From assembly GCA_022867625.1 (NCBI GenBank), contig JALIFM010000006.1, positions 96,856 through 160,855 of the forward strand: 64,000 nucleotides of DNA. The letters are read 5' to 3'. The notes under the pieces are model-generated. The model was given only the letters and a program-made list of their open reading frames with translations. It was not told the DNA's origin and searched no databases. Each line of letters begins with the position of its first letter. The first letter of the stretch is position 1. Source of the DNA: Lachnospiraceae bacterium NSJ-143 (GTDB lineage Bacteria; Bacillota; Clostridia; Lachnospirales; Anaerotignaceae). Made by a program: the position numbers and the translations under genes. This document shows, in pieces, positions 18,858-27,263 of this stretch.

Positions 18858-19630
18858 TACCATTTTTTCCATGGTGCCTGTCCACTCTCCCATAGTTTTT
18901 CAAGCTGTTGCTTGTCCCTTTGTGTATCCATGCACTGCCAGAAACCTTCGTGCTTATATGCCATAAGTTCACCCATGTTTGCAACTGCTTCAAGAGGTTC
19001 TTTTTCAAATACTGTGCTGTCACCTGCAATAAAATCAAATACCTTAGGTTCAAGTACCATAAAACCTGCATTTATCATGCTGCCGTCAATGTCATTTTTT
19101 TCTCTGAAAGATTTTATCTTATTATTATCATCTATATCAAGCACACCAAATCTCTGACCAACATTTATGGCTGTCATTGTAGCAAGTTTTCCATGACTTT
19201 TGTGGAATTTCATAAGTTCTTCAATATTCACATCAGAAACACCGTCACCGTATGTAAGCATAAATGGTTCATTACCAATATATTTCTGAATACGCTTTAC
19301 ACGCCCGCCTGTCATGGTGTTAAGACCTGTGTCAACAAGTGTTACCTTCCATGGTTCAGAAAAGTTATTATGCACAGTCATTTTGTTTTCTAATGTAAAA
19401 TCAAATGTAACATCGCTTGTGTGAAGATAATAGTCAGCAAACCATTCCTTAATCATATGTGCTTTGTAACCACAACAGATTACAAATTCATTGTATCCAT
19501 AATGAGAATACATTTTCATTATGTGCCATAAAATAGGTTTTTCACCTATCTCAATCATTGGCTTTGGTCTTAAATGACTTTCCTCTGATATTCTTGTACC
19601 AAAGCCACCTGCTAATAATACAACCTTCAT
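18857..19630 (-). CDS. rfbF: Glucose-1-phosphate cytidylyltransferase
   Basis: The enzyme (257 residues from ATG 19630, which has GGAGG seven bases upstream; a longer frame to 19663 lacks a ribosome site) has the nucleotidyltransferase signature VVLLAGGFGTRISEES and RPKPMIEIGEKPILWHIM. It makes CDP-glucose from CTP and glucose-1-phosphate. Conserved family stretches such as LTYGDGVSDV and GFWQCMDTQRDKQQLE are present. It is the first gene of the rfbF-rfbG-rfbH-gtrA-yerE run, in which each of the first four genes is joined to the next by a TAATG overlap. Confidence 0.95.
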   Translation of the reverse strand: MKVVLLAGGFGTRISEESHLRPKPMIEIGEKPILWHIMKMYSHYGYNEFVICCGYKAHMIKEWFADYYLHTSDVTFDFTLENKMTVHNNFSEPWKVTLVDTGLNTMTGGRVKRIQKYIGNEPFMLTYGDGVSDVNIEELMKFHKSHGKLATMTAINVGQRFGVLDIDDNNKIKSFREKNDIDGSMINAGFMVLEPKVFDFIAGDSTVFEKEPLEAVANMGELMAYKHEGFWQCMDTQRDKQQLEKLWESGQAPWKKW

Positions 19631-19671
19631 ATCATTTCCTCCATTTTCCTGATTTGCATACACTGTTTTTA

Positions 19672-21597
19672 TTAATTGACCTCTTTCATTTCAGTAACCT
19701 TTATGTCTTTAACAATAATTTGTTCTCTGCTTTTACTTATTAACCTAACATACACATTTTTTTCACCCTCAAAAGCTGCTCCTGAATTAATAAATAAAGT
19801 ATAATTTACTTTTTCATTTTTAACAAAACTCTGTATTTCCTGTTCTGCTGTATCATACCCATCACCATATAAATCAACTGCAAAAAAATCACTTGATTTT
19901 GGTGAATATTTTTCATCAAATAAAATATCAATTTTATACCACAGGTTTGGCTTAATTGTTATATCATTACCATATACTTCAATATCATTTGTTCCATTAA
20001 ATAAAAACTCATGTTCATTATCAAAAAGCTGTTTATTAGAAACTAAAAGCCCTTTTTCTTCCATATTTTTTTCATATAAAATATATTCTTCATTTGGAGA
20101 AATATTTATGTAATGATATTTATTATCATTTTTTATTTTGTCCAATCTATTTTTAAGGTATTCCATTGATTTTTCATCGCCTGTATAGTTATTTAATGCT
20201 GTCGCTTTATTCTCTTCATTTGAAAGTAATATAAGCTTTCTCAAACATTCACTTTTTGAATCTGTATAACCTACTGGTTCTGTAAACCAATATGCTCCGT
20301 CTACATGTAATACTCGACAATAAAACGTACTATATAACGGGTTATATAAACTCGGGGCATGATCTAAGATGAATTTTGATACTTCGTTCATCTGATGTGG
20401 ATAACTCCTTACACTTTTATTTACAACCATACAAAATGTTGAACTAATAATACAAATAACAATTATGATATACTGAATTATTTTTTTCTCAATAATATGA
20501 ATATTTAAAGCAACTGCAACTGCAATAATAGGATATGACCATATTACATACCTAGCACAATATATCATACCGCAATTAATATGTTCCATAACAGAAAACA
20601 TCATAACTACACACATCAGTTCTGTTAAATATATAATTGCTGATGTATTTTTTTTCTTCAATCCATAAATACTTAAACCAATAAGCAAAAGTAGTGCTAA
20701 TAAAGCAAATGAAGCATATCCTAAATTTATATCAAAAAAATACATTGCAACTCTGCCCCAATAATGCTGTAATGTTTTTGCTACGTCACTTACCATATAT
20801 TTGCTTTGAATAGCTATATTGTAATACACTGTAATTAGAGATATTAAATACGTACAGGCATATACTACTGTAGGTTTAAAATTTTCCTTTATTGTACTGA
20901 TAAAATTATTTTTACGGTTATTCCAGAAAATATCAAAAAGATATTTTGCAATCATAACAACCCCTACGCCCAAAACGCCAATATTATTTAAACTGGCTAT
21001 TGATAAAAATACTGCTGCTCTGTAATTTTGTTTGTTGTAATAAGAAACTAATGCCATTGTCATAAAAGAAAATATGCAGATTTCATATCCTATGTATTGT
21101 ATATAAAATAATGCCGGAGAAAAAAGTAGTAATAAAATTAAAAACAGTTTTTCTCTATTATCACTTTTTAAATTTCGGTATACATATAATAAAGCAGATA
21201 GATATAATAGTAAATTTGTTATTTCAAAGGTTTTATACTGCGGTAAATTCAGTACACTTAAAACTATGTTCATAGGTATACACAAAATTGAATAAATCGG
21301 AATATACCAAGGAAGCCATTTACCATCCTCATACACAATTAACTTACTGCTTCTTAAATCATCAAATGTATATATATTTCCTTGAATTTCCGGAAAAATT
21401 TCTCGTGCCTTATCAATATCCTGCTGTGTAACAAACAGCGACCCTCTATACTCAACAGATGCAACTGGCAATGTAAATGAATCTATTTCTGCATAAATAG
21501 GTTCCCTTAAACATGTCAGAAGCGTTAATATAAGTCCTACAAAAATAATGATGATTTTGGCAATCTTAAGGCTATCGATTTTTTCTTTTAAATACAT
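19672..21597 (-). CDS. Polytopic membrane protein, probable GT-C-type glycosyltransferase
   Basis: The 641-residue protein has about ten membrane helices in residues 12-405 and a soluble C-terminal domain (about 410-641) that looks beta-rich. The first extracytoplasmic loop carries acidic residues (AEIDS, residues 36-40), as expected for the catalytic base region of GT-C enzymes that use polyprenyl-linked donors. No closer family name can be given. In the Gtr three-component scheme (GtrA flippase, GtrB-type GT2, and a large specific membrane transferase) this protein would be the third part, placing the lipid-linked sugar on the exported glycan. It lies 41 bp upstream of rfbF. Confidence 0.65.
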   Translation of the reverse strand: MYLKEKIDSLKIAKIIIIFVGLILTLLTCLREPIYAEIDSFTLPVASVEYRGSLFVTQQDIDKAREIFPEIQGNIYTFDDLRSSKLIVYEDGKWLPWYIPIYSILCIPMNIVLSVLNLPQYKTFEITNLLLYLSALLYVYRNLKSDNREKLFLILLLLFSPALFYIQYIGYEICIFSFMTMALVSYYNKQNYRAAVFLSIASLNNIGVLGVGVVMIAKYLFDIFWNNRKNNFISTIKENFKPTVVYACTYLISLITVYYNIAIQSKYMVSDVAKTLQHYWGRVAMYFFDINLGYASFALLALLLLIGLSIYGLKKKNTSAIIYLTELMCVVMMFSVMEHINCGMIYCARYVIWSYPIIAVAVALNIHIIEKKIIQYIIIVICIISSTFCMVVNKSVRSYPHQMNEVSKFILDHAPSLYNPLYSTFYCRVLHVDGAYWFTEPVGYTDSKSECLRKLILLSNEENKATALNNYTGDEKSMEYLKNRLDKIKNDNKYHYINISPNEEYILYEKNMEEKGLLVSNKQLFDNEHEFLFNGTNDIEVYGNDITIKPNLWYKIDILFDEKYSPKSSDFFAVDLYGDGYDTAEQEIQSFVKNEKVNYTLFINSGAAFEGEKNVYVRLISKSREQIIVKDIKVTEMKEVN

Positions 21598-21649
21598 ACT
21601 AATCTTATACCATCCTTTTGTATTATTAAAAATAAGTAATAATTATCCT

Positions 21650-22606
21650 CTATACAATATAATCTTTTCTATATTTTATGATTATCAATACCACTATCCC
21701 TATAGCACAAATATTAAAAAACAGCCTGATTTTCTGTTTTTTAATTATTTCTCTCCAATTATTAAAAAACTCATTTTTTAAATCTGTATGGTATGTTATT
21801 TCACAAAACTCATACTGTATATTTTCCGCTTTAGAAAACCAAAACATATTCTGTTCATCAACTAAATCAAACTTTAATTGAAAATCTTTTAACCCAGAAA
21901 TTGAAGATATTTTGGTTTTGTCTAATTCAAATGGTATTACAACACTGTTTCCCTCAGATATAACAACCGGTGTTCTTTCATTTTCATAAGCTATTTCTTC
22001 ACCGTCTTTGCCGTAAATATGGTATGAAAGCTTAATGCCTTCATTGTAATATGCCATATTTTCAAACGTAACCATAACATTTCCGCTAATAACATTTGTT
22101 GTCTGCATGCTGTCAATATCGGTTTTAATCGTAACCGCATTACCTAAAACTACATTTTCTCCAACAATATTTTCACACTCTATTACTGCACCTTTATAAG
22201 AAATATAGCTGTTAAGAGAAAACCAAAAAATATTTTCCTCATCTACCATATCCAGTTTTATTATAAATTTGTCATGCTGTGCAATTTCTGGTATTGTCAA
22301 TTTGTCAATTTCGAAAGGAATTACCGCACTGTTTCCATCAAGCACTACAGGCACTCTTGGGTTCTCAAACAGCACATCATTTCCACTTTCATCGTAGATA
22401 TGGTACGAAAATTTAATGTTTTCGTTGTACAGCGACATATCATTAAATGTTATTTCTGCATTTCCTTTTATTAGAGCGTCTGTTTGAATTCCCTCTAAAT
22501 CCGTTGTTATTTCCACATCTGCCGTTTGGTCATCTGCAAAAACATTAGTTGCTGCCAAGCATATTAAAAATACAGATACTAAACATATAAAAAGTTTATT
22601 TTTCAT
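21650..22606 (-). CDS. Secreted, C-terminally membrane-anchored protein with two tandem beta domains
   Basis: The 318-residue product has a signal peptide (residues 1-24, ending VFADD), two homologous domains of about 110 residues (about 30-140 and 150-265) and a C-terminal membrane helix with a basic tail. The two domains share the pattern YNExIKxSYHIY, then VIPFExDK, then xDxVDExNxFWFS. That order of a short sugar-binding-like beta sandwich recalls the C-terminal glycan-binding domain of Wzt proteins, but I cannot prove homology by eye. The Wzt protein of this cluster lacks that domain. A role in recognising the exported glycan outside the membrane is a hypothesis from context. Confidence 0.6.
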   Translation of the reverse strand: MKNKLFICLVSVFLICLAATNVFADDQTADVEITTDLEGIQTDALIKGNAEITFNDMSLYNENIKFSYHIYDESGNDVLFENPRVPVVLDGNSAVIPFEIDKLTIPEIAQHDKFIIKLDMVDEENIFWFSLNSYISYKGAVIECENIVGENVVLGNAVTIKTDIDSMQTTNVISGNVMVTFENMAYYNEGIKLSYHIYGKDGEEIAYENERTPVVISEGNSVVIPFELDKTKISSISGLKDFQLKFDLVDEQNMFWFSKAENIQYEFCEITYHTDLKNEFFNNWREIIKKQKIRLFFNICAIGIVVLIIIKYRKDYIV

Positions 22607-22609
22607 GGC

Positions 22610-25237
22610 TTATTTCTCCGTTTTTTCAAATAGTATATTGTAATACTCTTTTGCAGCATCTTTCCAGCTCCAACTTAAAAGTGACTTTGCAAATTTCTGC
22701 TGTCTTTCAAGGTAATCTTTTTTGTTTTCAATAGCAAGTGAAATACCTTCTGCAAGTTTTATATAATCGTTTACATCAAAAAGATAAATGCCACAATTTT
22801 CTTTTGTAAAACCACAGGATTTAATTCTTTCCTCAACAACATCAATGCAGCTTAAAACAAGAGGAACTTCCATAAAAAGTGCTTCACATGCCTGCCACGA
22901 AAATCCGCCTTCAAATTTTGAAGTAACAGGAACAACCGCAGCATATTTATATACACTATAGAGCTCTGTTTCGGATAAATTTTTAAGCAGAACTATTCTG
23001 TCCCACAAATCATATTTGTTTATAAGCCGCTCTACTTCTGGCATATCTTTAGGATTTCCTGTAAGAACAAGCTTTAAATCTGAATATTTGTTTTTAATTT
23101 CATTAAATGCCTTTATCAATAAACTAATATTTTTATATGGTCTAACCTGTGTTGGATAAAACATATATCTTCCTTCTATTGAAAAAGTTTCTCTTATTTC
23201 CTTTTCTTCCATAATGTTTTTTTCTATTCCCTCCGGAATATTTACAGGAAGATATACAAAATGTGCTTTTTCCGGTTTTAAATTTTTAACATACTTCAAA
23301 ACCTGTTTTTCCATTATTGTTTTACAGTTTGACGAAAATTCCGCACCATTTCTTGCAAGATTTTCTGCCCTATATAAAATATCAAGGCGTCTTGCCTTGT
23401 ATAAACAATCTTTTTCAAGAAAGTCTGAATATTGTTCTTCAATAGCCATATCGTGTGCAGGCACAACTATTCTTTTTTCTGTCGAAAGAACAGCATCAAG
23501 GTATACTATCAGCGGCATAAAAGTATCTGCTTTTGAATATCGTGCCGCAACAAGAGCAAGATTATCTTTATCTGCATTTATAGTGCCAATAGCGTCTACA
23601 TCTTTTGGTAGTGGATTAAAAATGCTAATCCAGTTTTTTTCGTTTACAATTTTAATTTTATCTCTATATTTTTTATCTTTTAAAATTGAAGAAAAACAAA
23701 TTTCCATTTCTTCTGCATTAAACGAATATGACCATATTTCAACACTAACACCATATATTTTTACAAGGTTTTCACACAAAAATGACATAAATCTCGAAAT
23801 GCCTTCTCTATGCAGTCCCGGAATATGATATAAAAATCCAGCCCAAACTCCAAGTGTTTTATTTTTTGCTTGTAATGAACAAGCAGTATCTGAAAACATT
23901 TCTGTAACAGCATTAACTATATTATCAGTTGTAGTTAATAATGTATCTTCATTAATTCCACACTTTTGAAGCGTATATGACAACTCATCTATAAACCTAT
24001 TCTCAAATGCAGCTATCTTAGATGAATATTCAGCTTTTTTTGCAAAATCCATTATCCTTTTTGCATATTCTTCTGCCGTACATTTTTCTTTTATAAAATT
24101 TTCGGCATTTATTCCCTTTTGCTTGTATTCTTTTAAGTTTTTATCCAAATCTTCAAGAATATTTTTTAACTGCTCATACGCACTTTCATATTCAATTTTT
24201 ATTACACACTTTTCAGGAATTTCTCCGTATATTCCACTGTTTAATACAATTACAGGTCTTTTATGTGACATCTGTTCCAAAAGAGAAAGTGAACATACCT
24301 CTGAATTAGGATATCTCATATTAATGCACAAATCAGCATTTTCAAGAGCATATTCCATAACAGAATATGGCTGATAGCCCATCGTATAAAGGCAGTCTTT
24401 AAGCTTTCCTTTGCTGATTTTTTTCAGTTTTTCACCGTACTCCCCACCATAAGAGCCTATTACTATATAGCATACTTTATCTGCAATAGAGTCATTATCA
24501 CACAGTACATCAACAACCTTATCTATCTGCTTTACAGGATGTACTATTCCATTTGAAACAAGTATTTTTTTGCCTAACTTTTTAGCCTTATCTATAATCT
24601 CAATTATTTTTTCATCTTTACATTCAGTTATTTCAGGTTTTTTACAAGGAAGATAAGAAAATCCTATTTCTCCGTTAAAAATATCCTTTAATTTTTCTGC
24701 AAAAAATTCAGCATGGGTAAATACTCCAAGAGCATTTTCCATAAACGGCTCAAGCAGCTTGTATTCTTCCATGTGTTTATAACTGTATATAGGGTATACA
24801 TCTGCCTGTTGTGCTTCTATACACAGTTTTTCAGCATCAGCACCATAGTATTTTTTGAACATTTCTTTGTACGGTTTAAGCCCTGTTTGTGCATTTCCAC
24901 CAAATTCCGGAAAAAGGTAGTATTGTCCCCAAAATCCTGCCATTGTTTGGTCGTGAAGAATAACATATCCCTTTTTCTTTAAAAACATGTCGTAAATTTC
25001 TCTGTGGTTGCCTGCAAAATTGCCAAAATTATAAAAAACACAGTCATACTTATCAAGCTTTTCCGGCTCTGTGTTACTGTCAAAATTTATAACCTTCAAT
25101 TTTGTTTCAATTAAATTCCCTTTATGCTGAGTCCATATATCAACTTCATTATCTAAAGCCAATACATCGCATACTTCTTTTCCAACTCTGCCTATAGCAC
25201 TTGTACTTGAAAATGGAGTAAACCAGGCTATTTTCAT
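22610..25237 (-). CDS. Double-domain GT4 glycosyltransferase
   Basis: This 875-residue protein consists of two complete GT-B glycosyltransferase units. The first (about 1-400) starts KIAWFTPFSS and has an EX7E motif in SEVCSLSLLEQM. The second (about 470-870) starts GVWAGFLYHIPG and has FEGGFSWQACEALF, where the two Glu are separated by eight rather than seven residues. Such fused enzymes often add two different linkages in turn during repeat-unit or adaptor synthesis. It overlaps the upstream GT4 gene by four bases (ATGA) and is followed by the tandem beta-domain gene after three bases, so all are co-translated. Confidence 0.87.
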   Translation of the reverse strand: MKIAWFTPFSSTSAIGRVGKEVCDVLALDNEVDIWTQHKGNLIETKLKVINFDSNTEPEKLDKYDCVFYNFGNFAGNHREIYDMFLKKKGYVILHDQTMAGFWGQYYLFPEFGGNAQTGLKPYKEMFKKYYGADAEKLCIEAQQADVYPIYSYKHMEEYKLLEPFMENALGVFTHAEFFAEKLKDIFNGEIGFSYLPCKKPEITECKDEKIIEIIDKAKKLGKKILVSNGIVHPVKQIDKVVDVLCDNDSIADKVCYIVIGSYGGEYGEKLKKISKGKLKDCLYTMGYQPYSVMEYALENADLCINMRYPNSEVCSLSLLEQMSHKRPVIVLNSGIYGEIPEKCVIKIEYESAYEQLKNILEDLDKNLKEYKQKGINAENFIKEKCTAEEYAKRIMDFAKKAEYSSKIAAFENRFIDELSYTLQKCGINEDTLLTTTDNIVNAVTEMFSDTACSLQAKNKTLGVWAGFLYHIPGLHREGISRFMSFLCENLVKIYGVSVEIWSYSFNAEEMEICFSSILKDKKYRDKIKIVNEKNWISIFNPLPKDVDAIGTINADKDNLALVAARYSKADTFMPLIVYLDAVLSTEKRIVVPAHDMAIEEQYSDFLEKDCLYKARRLDILYRAENLARNGAEFSSNCKTIMEKQVLKYVKNLKPEKAHFVYLPVNIPEGIEKNIMEEKEIRETFSIEGRYMFYPTQVRPYKNISLLIKAFNEIKNKYSDLKLVLTGNPKDMPEVERLINKYDLWDRIVLLKNLSETELYSVYKYAAVVPVTSKFEGGFSWQACEALFMEVPLVLSCIDVVEERIKSCGFTKENCGIYLFDVNDYIKLAEGISLAIENKKDYLERQQKFAKSLLSWSWKDAAKEYYNILFEKTEK

Positions 25238-26268
25238 AACAATAACCTCCTAACTGTTTCGTCCCACGTTATATTTCTGTCCATAATTTCTTTTCTTGCA
25301 GCTTGTCCCATCTTTATTGTATTTTCTCTATTGGTATACAGCTTATCCATAGCCTCTGCCAATGCCTGCGGTGTTGGGTCTGTAAAATATCCTGTTTTAT
25401 TATTTGTAATAAGTTCTACTGTACCACCTGAATCTGAAAATGTTATGACAGGTTTTGAAGAATAAAAGCTTTCCATTGAAACAAAGCCATAAGAATCTTC
25501 TTTATATGCAATGTATAAACAGCCTAAACATTTAGACATTTTATCTATCTTTTCTTCATCTGTAACCCATCTGTTTTCCATTATTATTTTATCTTCAAGC
25601 TTATATTTTTTTATAATATAATATATTTTTTCAAGATAATCAGATTCGCTACATACTCCATCAATTACAAGTTTTACATCACTTTTTACATATTTCATAG
25701 CTTCCACTGCTAAATGCTGTCTTTTTAAATTGGTAATTCTGCTTGGATAATATATAAAGTTGCCGTATTCTTTATAATTATATTTTTCCCACTCTTTAAG
25801 CGGAGGAGGCAAAATGACTGAAGCCAAATCGTTATATTTTTTTAATCTGTTAGTAACCTCATGAGCATTTGTATATACAATATGAGCATTACCAATTTCT
25901 TTCGTATCATTATGCTTTATAATTTCTTTCAAAGACAGACCTATATCATCGCTTTTAAGCCCATACTCTTTGTCAAACAATTCATATACCTGCCTAAATT
26001 GATGAAAAAACCACAAAACTTTTTTAGAGTGAACTGCATAAAAAGCTGGAAATTTAAAAGCGATTACTCTGTCATATTCGCTAAAGTCCATAAGTTTAAC
26101 CGCCAGTATTAGATTCATAAGCGGTATTTCATAATTGTTCGGAAAAGGTACTCTAAACAGTGTAACCGTATGTCCCCTTTTAATAAGCTCATCATAAAGG
26201 TCATCAACAAGAATTTCCGCTCCGCCTCGTATAAAAGGTGATACAGTATTAAAAAGTGCTATTTTCAT
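25234..26268 (-). CDS. GT4-family glycosyltransferase
   Basis: The 344-residue protein has the N-terminal KIALFNTVSPFIRGGAE loop of GT4 enzymes, the C-terminal FIYYPSRITNLKRQHLAVEA donor domain, and the EX7E region in KEDSYGFVSMESFYSSKP. It would act at the inner face of the membrane on the growing lipid-linked glycan. Its start overlaps the end of the upstream gene by four bases and its stop overlaps the next start by four bases, a sign of tight co-translation. Donor and acceptor are unknown. Confidence 0.85.
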   Translation of the reverse strand: MKIALFNTVSPFIRGGAEILVDDLYDELIKRGHTVTLFRVPFPNNYEIPLMNLILAVKLMDFSEYDRVIAFKFPAFYAVHSKKVLWFFHQFRQVYELFDKEYGLKSDDIGLSLKEIIKHNDTKEIGNAHIVYTNAHEVTNRLKKYNDLASVILPPPLKEWEKYNYKEYGNFIYYPSRITNLKRQHLAVEAMKYVKSDVKLVIDGVCSESDYLEKIYYIIKKYKLEDKIIMENRWVTDEEKIDKMSKCLGCLYIAYKEDSYGFVSMESFYSSKPVITFSDSGGTVELITNNKTGYFTDPTPQALAEAMDKLYTNRENTIKMGQAARKEIMDRNITWDETVRRLLL

Positions 26269-27257
26269 ACCTCCACCAACCTTTCTGCAAAGCTTGAAAT
26301 ATTCTCTAATTTTACCGTTCTAGCATTATTTTTATTCATATCTGCAATATTTTTGTCATTTATATTTTCACAGTTATCCACACTAAACAGCTTTTTATTG
26401 TTGTACTTGTTTAATATTTCTTCTTCAGCACCGCAATCTTTTGCAGCAAAAATAGGCAAACCTGCCTTAACAGCTTTAATTAAATAATTTGGTATTCTTC
26501 TTACATTATAATCGGCACAAATAAATGCTGATGCCATTTTGTAGTCATCATTTCCAGCAGGATTGTTTATAATTTCTATTCTTTCATTTAAATTTTCTTT
26601 CTCTATCCATTTTTTTAAAGTTTCCATATAAACTATATCAGTATTTGGAATAAATAATTTCATTTTATATTCATTTATATTTTTAGCGACTTTAATAAGT
26701 GTCTCAGGTCGCTGATATGGCAATAAAGATGTTTCCGCCATAATGTATTTTTCCGTTTCGTCAGCAGCAATACTGCTGTTTTCAAACTCAAGTGCAGGAC
26801 AATATACCGTTTCTGCTTTTATACCAAGTCTTTTGCTTAAATCTTTTGCCAGCAAATTAGAGCTGCAAACAACCTTTTTGGCTGTAGATAAAATTTTCTT
26901 GTCAATATTATGTACAGTATCCCTTATATTAAGATACTGGTTATTGCATAACACACCATACTGACTGTCCCAATATTCCCAAAAATGAGGAGCTGCATCA
27001 AACAAGTATACCACTTTGTTACTGTGTTCTATCATACAAGCAGGATATCCAACAGTAATAAGCATGTCGCAGTCACTTGCATCTAAAAGCTGATACACTA
27101 AAATCTGGTCTGGAAGTGTAAGAAAATTTCTTGTAAACGGCAGAAGAAAAGTATCTACTGTATGCTCTTTTTTAAGCTCTTTTTCAAGGGCTTTTACAAG
27201 CTGCTCCTCCTCATATCCTTCCTGCGCCATAACTATTCCCGCAATTAAAATTTTCAT
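26265..27257 (-). CDS. GT-B-fold glycosyltransferase-like protein
   Basis: The 330-residue protein has the domain pattern of GT4 enzymes: KILIAGIVMAQEGYEEEQLV at the N-terminus, a central linker and a Rossmann-like C-terminal half. However, the EX7E motif is not clear; the matching stretch reads ASAFICADYNVRRIPNYLIK. It may be an inactive or regulatory glycosyltransferase, or one with an altered donor site. It lies between the FkbM-family gene and an active-looking GT4 with four-base overlap, so it is part of the same translation chain. Confidence 0.65.
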   Translation of the reverse strand: MKILIAGIVMAQEGYEEEQLVKALEKELKKEHTVDTFLLPFTRNFLTLPDQILVYQLLDASDCDMLITVGYPACMIEHSNKVVYLFDAAPHFWEYWDSQYGVLCNNQYLNIRDTVHNIDKKILSTAKKVVCSSNLLAKDLSKRLGIKAETVYCPALEFENSSIAADETEKYIMAETSLLPYQRPETLIKVAKNINEYKMKLFIPNTDIVYMETLKKWIEKENLNERIEIINNPAGNDDYKMASAFICADYNVRRIPNYLIKAVKAGLPIFAAKDCGAEEEILNKYNNKKLFSVDNCENINDKNIADMNKNNARTVKLENISSFAERLVEV

Positions 27258-27263
27258 ATATGC

